Assembly (NCBI GenBank): GCA_015494505.1
Contig: WGBB01000092.1
Coordinates: 1-25,466 of the forward strand
Length of the DNA stretch: 25,466 nucleotides
Direction: 5' to 3'
Source of the DNA: Nitratiruptor sp.
Lineage (GTDB): Bacteria > Campylobacterota > Campylobacteria > Campylobacterales > Nitratiruptoraceae
Positions within the stretch are counted from its first letter, which is position 1. Each line of letters opens with the position of its first letter. Positions 21,261 through 25,466 of the stretch are shown here, one piece after another. The notes under the pieces were generated by a model that was not told where the DNA came from, made no database searches, and was given only the letters and a program-made list of their open reading frames with translations. Made by a program: the position numbers and the translations under genes.

Positions 21261-22402
21261 AAAGGGTGTGGATCTATCTCGAGCACGGCCTGTTTCTCGA
21301 GGGGCGTAGTTTCGGTGCCGAAGGTACCAAGACCGGTGAGATAGTCTTTAACACCTCCATGACAGGCTACCAGGAGATCGTCACCGATCCCAGCTACGCA
21401 GGGCAGTTCGTCACCTTCACGATGCCAGAAATCGGGAATGTGGGCGTTAATGACGAAGATTTCGAAAGCCGTGCAGCCTGGGCAAAGGGCATCATCGTGC
21501 GCAACTACCAAAAGCGCTACTCTAATTTCAGAGCCCAAAAGGCACTGGATGCGCTGCTAAGAGAGTATGACGTGATGGGAATTTGCGATGTGGACACGCG
21601 CCTGCTGACCAAAACCGTGCGCGACAAGGGGGCGTGCATGATGATCGCTTCTACCGAAATCAGCGATCCGGCAGAGCTGGCTAAACTCCTGGCAGCTGCA
21701 CCGCGCATCGAAGAGATCGACTATATCAAAGCGGTTTCTACGCAAAAGCCTTATAAACATACTACCGCTACCTACGATGCCAAGAACTTTCGCTACAAAG
21801 AGGCGCCTCCTTCAAAAGCCAAAATCTACGTCCTCGATTTTGGCGTCAAGCGCAATATACTCAACAACCTCGCTGAAGCCGAGCTTGAAGTAGAAGTCCT
21901 TCCCCATACCTTCGATCCGGACAGCATCATTGCCGATTACAAAGAGGGCAGATGCGACGGGGTGTTTCTCTCTAACGGACCCGGAGATCCACTGATTCTT
22001 AAAGAGGTGCACGAAAAGATTCGAAAGCTTCTAGAGGCTAAAATCCCTATGTTTGGCATCTGCCTGGGGCATCAGCTGCTCAGCATCGCGCATGGCTACA
22101 AGACTTTCAAACTCAAATTCGGCCACCACGGCGGCAACCACCCTGTGCGCAACGAAGCGACTGGCCGTGTGGAAATAACTGCCCAAAACCACAACTACAA
22201 CGTCCCAGAATCCATCGAGAAGATCGCCGAAATAACCCACAAAAACCTTTTTGACGGTACCATCGAAGGGGTGCGCTACAAAGACGAGCCGGTCTTTAGC
22301 GTCCAGCACCATCCGGAGGCGAGCCCCGGGCCTCACGAGAGCGCCTACATTTTCAAAGAGTTTCGCGACTTGATTTTAGCAGAAAGGAACAAACATGCTT
22401 GA
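21257..22402 (+). CDS. carA: Carbamoyl-phosphate synthase small (glutaminase) subunit
   Basis: Hydrolyses glutamine and passes ammonia to CarB for carbamoyl phosphate, used in pyrimidine and arginine synthesis. The 381-residue protein has the CPSase small-chain N-terminal domain (FNTSMTGYQEIVTDPSYAGQ) and a C-terminal class I glutamine amidotransferase domain: LSNGPGDP, FGICLGHQLL with nucleophile Cys269, and SVQHHPEASPGP with His352 and Glu354. Numbering is almost the same as in E. coli CarA. The start overlaps the DUF507 stop by 4 bp and the stop overlaps the next small gene by 8 bp. carB is not adjacent, as is common in this phylum. Confidence 0.97.
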   Translation: MKRVWIYLEHGLFLEGRSFGAEGTKTGEIVFNTSMTGYQEIVTDPSYAGQFVTFTMPEIGNVGVNDEDFESRAAWAKGIIVRNYQKRYSNFRAQKALDALLREYDVMGICDVDTRLLTKTVRDKGACMMIASTEISDPAELAKLLAAAPRIEEIDYIKAVSTQKPYKHTTATYDAKNFRYKEAPPSKAKIYVLDFGVKRNILNNLAEAELEVEVLPHTFDPDSIIADYKEGRCDGVFLSNGPGDPLILKEVHEKIRKLLEAKIPMFGICLGHQLLSIAHGYKTFKLKFGHHGGNHPVRNEATGRVEITAQNHNYNVPESIEKIAEITHKNLFDGTIEGVRYKDEPVFSVQHHPEASPGPHESAYIFKEFRDLILAERNKHA

Positions 22403-22625
22403 GTTTTTGAAAAAGATGACCGAATGGGTCCTGCAAAAAGAGGAAGAGATGGCCAAGGAGTGCAAAATTCCCCTCGAAGATATCGAAAAGCAGATAGCCG
22501 CCGTCAAAGAGAAAAAGGAAAAGCTCCAAGAAGAGTGCCAAAAGAATATCCAAGAGCTCGACAAGCTCCTAGGGCGTCTCGAGACTATCAAAAACATCGA
22601 AACCATCAAGTGTAACCGCTCTTAA
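22395..22625 (+). CDS. Small coiled-coil protein, unknown function
   Basis: A 76-residue, highly charged protein. After a short amphipathic start (MLEFLKKMTEWVL) it is almost entirely Glu/Lys-rich helix, with heptad-like spacing of I, V and L from about residue 26 to 70, so a coiled coil is likely. There are three cysteines (23, 48, 73). No signal peptide or named domain is seen. I judge it real because it overlaps carA by 8 bp, has GAAAGGAAC before its ATG, and has codon use like its neighbours. It closes the aminotransferase-carA unit. Its stop codon lies in the first of two TTAACACT repeats. Confidence 0.7.
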   Translation: MLEFLKKMTEWVLQKEEEMAKECKIPLEDIEKQIAAVKEKKEKLQEECQKNIQELDKLLGRLETIKNIETIKCNRS

Positions 22626-22641
22626 CACTCCTTTAACACTT
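22623..22641 (+). promoter_or_regulatory. Paired TTAACACT direct repeats, 11-bp period
   Basis: TTAACACT occurs at 22623-22630 and 22634-22641, one helical turn apart, in the slot where a -35 would be for the CATAAT at 22649-22654. Tandem half-sites with about 11-bp period upstream of a -10 are the usual layout for OmpR/PhoB-type response regulators. Binding is inferred from layout only. Confidence 0.45.
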
Positions 22642-22642
22642 C

Positions 22643-22675
22643 CTTGCCATAATTGCTTGCACATTATGGCAAGGA
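22643..22675. promoter_or_regulatory. Perfect 12-bp inverted repeat upstream of the copper receptor
   Basis: CCTTGCCATAAT (22643-22654) is mirrored by ATTATGGCAAGG (22664-22675) around 9 bp. The left arm holds the candidate -10 (CATAAT, 22649-22654). The right arm runs into AAGGAGG (22672-22678), the receptor's ribosome site. So it can serve as a repressor operator over the start site or, if transcription starts further upstream, as an RNA hairpin hiding the ribosome site. No T-run follows, so it is not an intrinsic terminator. Confidence 0.7.
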
Positions 22676-22681
22676 GGTTCC

Positions 22682-24742
22682 ATGCGTCGTAGCTTTTTAG
22701 CTATTATCCCGACACTTCTTCTAGCACAAGAGGTCCAGATCCAAAAAGTCACCATCGAAGATTTTGCATCCAATACCTCCCTCTATAGCGATGAACTCAA
22801 ATTTTCACGTCAGCAAGATTTGGCAGAGATCTTAGCCCGTTTCATTCCCGAGCTCAATATGGTGCGCGCTACGGCTATCGGCAACGATATTGTCCTGCGC
22901 GGCTTCAAGCGTGATGATGTGAACTTTTTGATCGACGGAGCCAAAATATATGGAGGGTGTCCCAACCGCATGGATCCTCCTGCCATGCATCTCTCCATCA
23001 CGGATGTACAGCGGCTTGAAGTCAAAGAGGGTCCCTTCGATGTGGAAAATTTCGGCTCTATGGGGGGCATGGTCAATGTAGTGACTAAAGAGCCTCAGCA
23101 AGGCTTTGGCGGTGTGCTCGAAGCGATGCTGGGAAGTTTTGGGTATAAAAAGTTTGGTGCTCGCCTCCATGCAGGCGATGAAAAACTCAAGATGGCTCTT
23201 TTTGTGGGTAGTGAAAAGAGTGGCCAGTATGAAGATGGGCATGGCCGCACTCTCGTAGAGCAAAACTGGGAGCAGCTGGGCAAAAACGATCCCTATGCCT
23301 ACCAAGAGCGCTACAAAAATCTCGATGCGTATACACGCAATAGCATCGGCATTAAAATGCGCTACGACATCGACGCAGACCAGAGTTTGAAAGCCAGCTA
23401 CTATGCCGACAGGGCTACGAACGTTTTGTATCCTGCGTTTCAGATGGATGCGCAGCTCGATAAGACGCAAATGTTTAACGGCCTCTATACTATAAATAAT
23501 ATAGGAAAATTTTCCCAAAAGCTCCAAATTCAGGGCTACTACTCGCACGTGGTGCATGATATGGGGACAGAGTTTCGCAATGCGGCATTAAATAGCATGA
23601 CATATCGCACCCACCATGTCAAAAGCACTATAGAAGGTATGAAGCTCAAAAACGACCTCGAAGCCTTCGGTCTGCCGTGGCGTGTGGGCGTAGAGGTGAG
23701 CAAGCGCAACTGGAACGGTATCTGCCTCGCTGAGCCTACAAAACGTCCCAAACAGGTGCGCATTCCCGATGTGGATACGCTCCAAAAGGGGCTCTTTATC
23801 GAAACGAGCAAAAAATGGGATGCACTTACTATCAATGTGGGAGCACGCTACGACAGCGCTGAGGTAAAAGCACACCGTTTCAACGACCCGACCATCAAAA
23901 ATATAGCCGCTATCCAAAACTACTACAAAGGCTTGCATAAGCGTACTTACGATGATTTTAGCGCCAATCTCATGGCGCGCTACCGCCTGAGTGATACAGA
24001 CAACCTCTATCTGGCCTTAGGGCAAGGAGTGCGCATCCCCGATGCCCAGGAGCTCTATTTCATCGGCTTTATGATGGGAAATTGGACACGCAAGGGTAAT
24101 CCCCATCTCAAAGAGGCCAAAAACCGTGAGATCGACATAGGATACGACACCCAGATAGCGCAAGTGGCGCTCCATACCCAGCTCTTTTATTCCAAAGTGG
24201 CCGATTACATCTATGCTTATAGCACCAATGCAGGCAATGCCGATCCGACCAAAAAGTACCTCACATGGACCAATATCGATGCCCATATCTATGGGGGAAG
24301 TCTCAGTGCGGCAATGCCTATCGGGGATTATATGATGCTTGAGGGCTCCGTAGCCTATCAGCGTGGTAAAAAGGATGATGCGATTGCGGGCCAAAGTGAT
24401 AGAGATATGGCACAAATTCCGCCGCTGCATGGACGTTTGGCTCTCAGCTACGATGACGGCAGTAATTATGCGAGTCTCGAAGGGCTCTTTAGCGCGGCTT
24501 GGAAGGAGTATGACGCCGATAACGGCGAGCGCCGTATCGGTGGATGGGGTGTAGTGAACTTGCAATACTCTAAGAAACTCAATGATACAATAAGTGTGCA
24601 GTTTGGTATCGACAATATTTTCGATAAAGCATATGCACGCAACAACACCTATGCCGGCCGCTCGCTCATAGGCGGACGAAACCCGGTGCTTGTGTATGAG
24701 CCGGGTCGCTATATCTATGCCGGTTGCAATGTGCGCTTTTAA
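22682..24742 (+). CDS. TonB-dependent copper receptor (OprC/NosA type)
   Basis: A 686-residue outer-membrane receptor with a signal peptide (about residues 1-15), a plug domain (about 20-135; DIVLRGFKRDDVNFLIDGAKIYGG, FGSMGGMVNVVTKEP) and a 22-strand-type barrel ending in CNVRF with C-terminal Phe. The plug contains CPNRMDPP, where C93 and M97 form a CxxxM. In the barrel HDM gives H292 and M294, an HxM. These are both halves of the CxxxM-HxM copper site described for Pseudomonas OprC, and CPNRMDPP is typical of the OprC/NosA group. Hence copper import is likely, for instance for cbb3 oxidase or nitrous oxide reductase. It sits alone behind a palindromic regulatory region and 8 bp before a membrane protein with a Met/His tail. 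TonB/ExbBD are not in the window. Confidence 0.9.
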   Translation: MRRSFLAIIPTLLLAQEVQIQKVTIEDFASNTSLYSDELKFSRQQDLAEILARFIPELNMVRATAIGNDIVLRGFKRDDVNFLIDGAKIYGGCPNRMDPPAMHLSITDVQRLEVKEGPFDVENFGSMGGMVNVVTKEPQQGFGGVLEAMLGSFGYKKFGARLHAGDEKLKMALFVGSEKSGQYEDGHGRTLVEQNWEQLGKNDPYAYQERYKNLDAYTRNSIGIKMRYDIDADQSLKASYYADRATNVLYPAFQMDAQLDKTQMFNGLYTINNIGKFSQKLQIQGYYSHVVHDMGTEFRNAALNSMTYRTHHVKSTIEGMKLKNDLEAFGLPWRVGVEVSKRNWNGICLAEPTKRPKQVRIPDVDTLQKGLFIETSKKWDALTINVGARYDSAEVKAHRFNDPTIKNIAAIQNYYKGLHKRTYDDFSANLMARYRLSDTDNLYLALGQGVRIPDAQELYFIGFMMGNWTRKGNPHLKEAKNREIDIGYDTQIAQVALHTQLFYSKVADYIYAYSTNAGNADPTKKYLTWTNIDAHIYGGSLSAAMPIGDYMMLEGSVAYQRGKKDDAIAGQSDRDMAQIPPLHGRLALSYDDGSNYASLEGLFSAAWKEYDADNGERRIGGWGVVNLQYSKKLNDTISVQFGIDNIFDKAYARNNTYAGRSLIGGRNPVLVYEPGRYIYAGCNVRF

Positions 24743-24750
24743 GGAGTTTT

Positions 24751-25466
24751 ATGCACGCGATAGATTTTCTAAGCATCATAACCGTAGCGTTTTTGGGAAG
24801 TCTCGGGCACTGTGTGGGGATGTGCGGCGGGTTTGTGGTGGCCTATACCACGGCCAAGGTCGACCCTAATCGCGGGAAGCTATGGGGAAGTGCCGCACAT
24901 TTGGCCTATAACCTGGGACGTGTGACATCCTATACTATTTTAGGAGCTATCTTTGGTCTTTTGGGTTCGGTGTTTATGGTTTCACCCGTCACACATGGCG
25001 CACTCTTCATAGCTATCGCGATTTTTATGGTGCTTATGGGGATATCGCTATCGGGCAATCTGCGGTTTCTCACCTCCATCGAGGCCAATATCGCCAAAAT
25101 CCCCTTTTTCCAAAAGGCCTTTTCGGCGCTCATTCACTCCCACTCTTTTAGTAGTTTCTTTCTTTTGGGTATGCTCAACGGCTTCATCCCTTGTGGACTC
25201 GTCTACTTCTTCGCAGCATCCGCAGCTGCGACGGGAAGCCCTTTTTGGGGTGCTGTGGTGATGCTGGTCTTTGGGCTTTCCACCATACCGGTAATGTTTG
25301 GCCTAGGCACCGTGGCCGGATTTTTAAAAAGCAGCTCGTTGCGGCTGTTGATGATAAAGATAGCTTCTGTGGTTATAGTGCTCTATGGCCTCTATCTAGG
25401 TTACAAAGGCTACATGATGATGACGCATCCAAAAATGATGCAGCATAAGATGCAGCATATGCATAA
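24751..25466 (+). CDS. TauE/SafE (DsbD_2)-type membrane protein with Met/His-rich tail (3' end cut)
   Basis: The frame is open from ATG 24751 to the window end (238 full codons). It follows GGAG and lies 8 bp after the receptor. The protein has about six membrane helices. The first contains GHCVGMCGG (H20, C21, M24, C25) and a middle helix has NGFIPCG (C148), conserved features of the cytochrome-biogenesis/sulfite-exporter-like group often encoded near copper and cbb3-oxidase genes. After the last helix (about 200-220) comes a tail of which residues 222-238 include seven Met and four His, with the end not seen. Such a tail strongly suggests copper binding. I infer inner-membrane copper transfer downstream of the receptor. 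Its direction of transport is not determinable. Confidence 0.82.
   Translation, partial: MHAIDFLSIITVAFLGSLGHCVGMCGGFVVAYTTAKVDPNRGKLWGSAAHLAYNLGRVTSYTILGAIFGLLGSVFMVSPVTHGALFIAIAIFMVLMGISLSGNLRFLTSIEANIAKIPFFQKAFSALIHSHSFSSFFLLGMLNGFIPCGLVYFFAASAAATGSPFWGAVVMLVFGLSTIPVMFGLGTVAGFLKSSSLRLLMIKIASVVIVLYGLYLGYKGYMMMTHPKMMQHKMQHMH

Noticed and set aside
22643..22675. Inverted repeat as an intrinsic terminator of the carA unit
   Set aside because: No T-tract follows the right arm (AGGTTCC), and the arm runs into the ribosome site of the next gene.
25191..25448. Alternative plus-strand frame near the right end
   Set aside because: It overlaps, in another frame, the TauE/SafE-type gene that runs open from 24751 to the edge with clear membrane helices and Cys motifs.
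1..25466. tRNA/rRNA genes, CRISPR arrays, insertion sequences, prophage or island borders
   Set aside because: Nearly all bases are covered by conserved genes with consistent composition; no tandem repeat array, transposase or integrase motif, or tRNA-like cloverleaf was noticed. No covariance-model search was possible.

Overview
The window looks like ordinary, densely coding chromosome from a free-living Campylobacterota (epsilonproteobacterium). By eye the base composition is near 50% GC, which would fit a Nitratifractor-, Hydrogenimonas- or Sulfurovum-like organism better than an AT-rich host-associated Campylobacter or Helicobacter. The lineage is suggested by the GltX1-type glutamyl-tRNA synthetase, the futalosine-pathway enzyme MqnA, a CiaB-family protein, a short NAD-glutamate dehydrogenase, a DUF507 protein and a HisZ. 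This assignment comes from remembered family features; no search was run. I see no tRNA, rRNA, CRISPR array, insertion sequence or prophage. No intergenic gap exceeds about 130 bp.

Layout. (1) Positions 1-2592, plus strand: the end of gltX, then maeB, overlapping by 4 bp. (2) 6200-2582, minus strand: mqnA, a di-haem cytochrome c peroxidase and a membrane GGDEF/EAL protein, closely packed. (3) 6243-6912, plus: moaD and moaE, the two molybdopterin synthase subunits. (4) 9906-6895, minus: a 1003-residue NAD-glutamate dehydrogenase, converging on moaE and diverging from moeA. (5) 9965-11767, plus: moeA and an exported CPPC thioredoxin-like protein, ended by a good intrinsic terminator whose stem holds the stop codons of both converging genes. 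(6) 13108-11777, minus: a YajR-like MFS transporter with a soluble C-terminal domain. (7) 13178-16807, plus: an ITP/XTP pyrophosphatase, a CiaB-family protein with an HEYGH metallopeptidase-like motif, and a secreted beta-propeller-like protein, all overlapping. (8) 16916-17353: a small heat-shock protein behind a consensus sigma-70 promoter and a full-consensus Shine-Dalgarno. (9) 17484-22625, plus: class V aminotransferase, hisZ, purA, DUF507, carA and a small coiled-coil protein, effectively one transcription unit joining serine/glycine, histidine, purine and pyrimidine/arginine metabolism. (10) 22682 to the right edge: a TonB-dependent receptor with both halves of the OprC-type CxxxM/HxM copper site, then a TauE/SafE (DsbD_2)-type membrane protein with a Met/His-rich tail. 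Upstream lie a 12-bp-arm palindrome and a pair of 11-bp-period direct repeats.

The genes most worth following up are the copper-import pair with its compact regulatory region, the CiaB-family protein with its metallopeptidase-like centre and coupled secreted partner, and the mqnA/peroxidase/c-di-GMP transcription unit. The rest is mainly core metabolism: molybdenum cofactor, glutamate, menaquinone and nucleotides.
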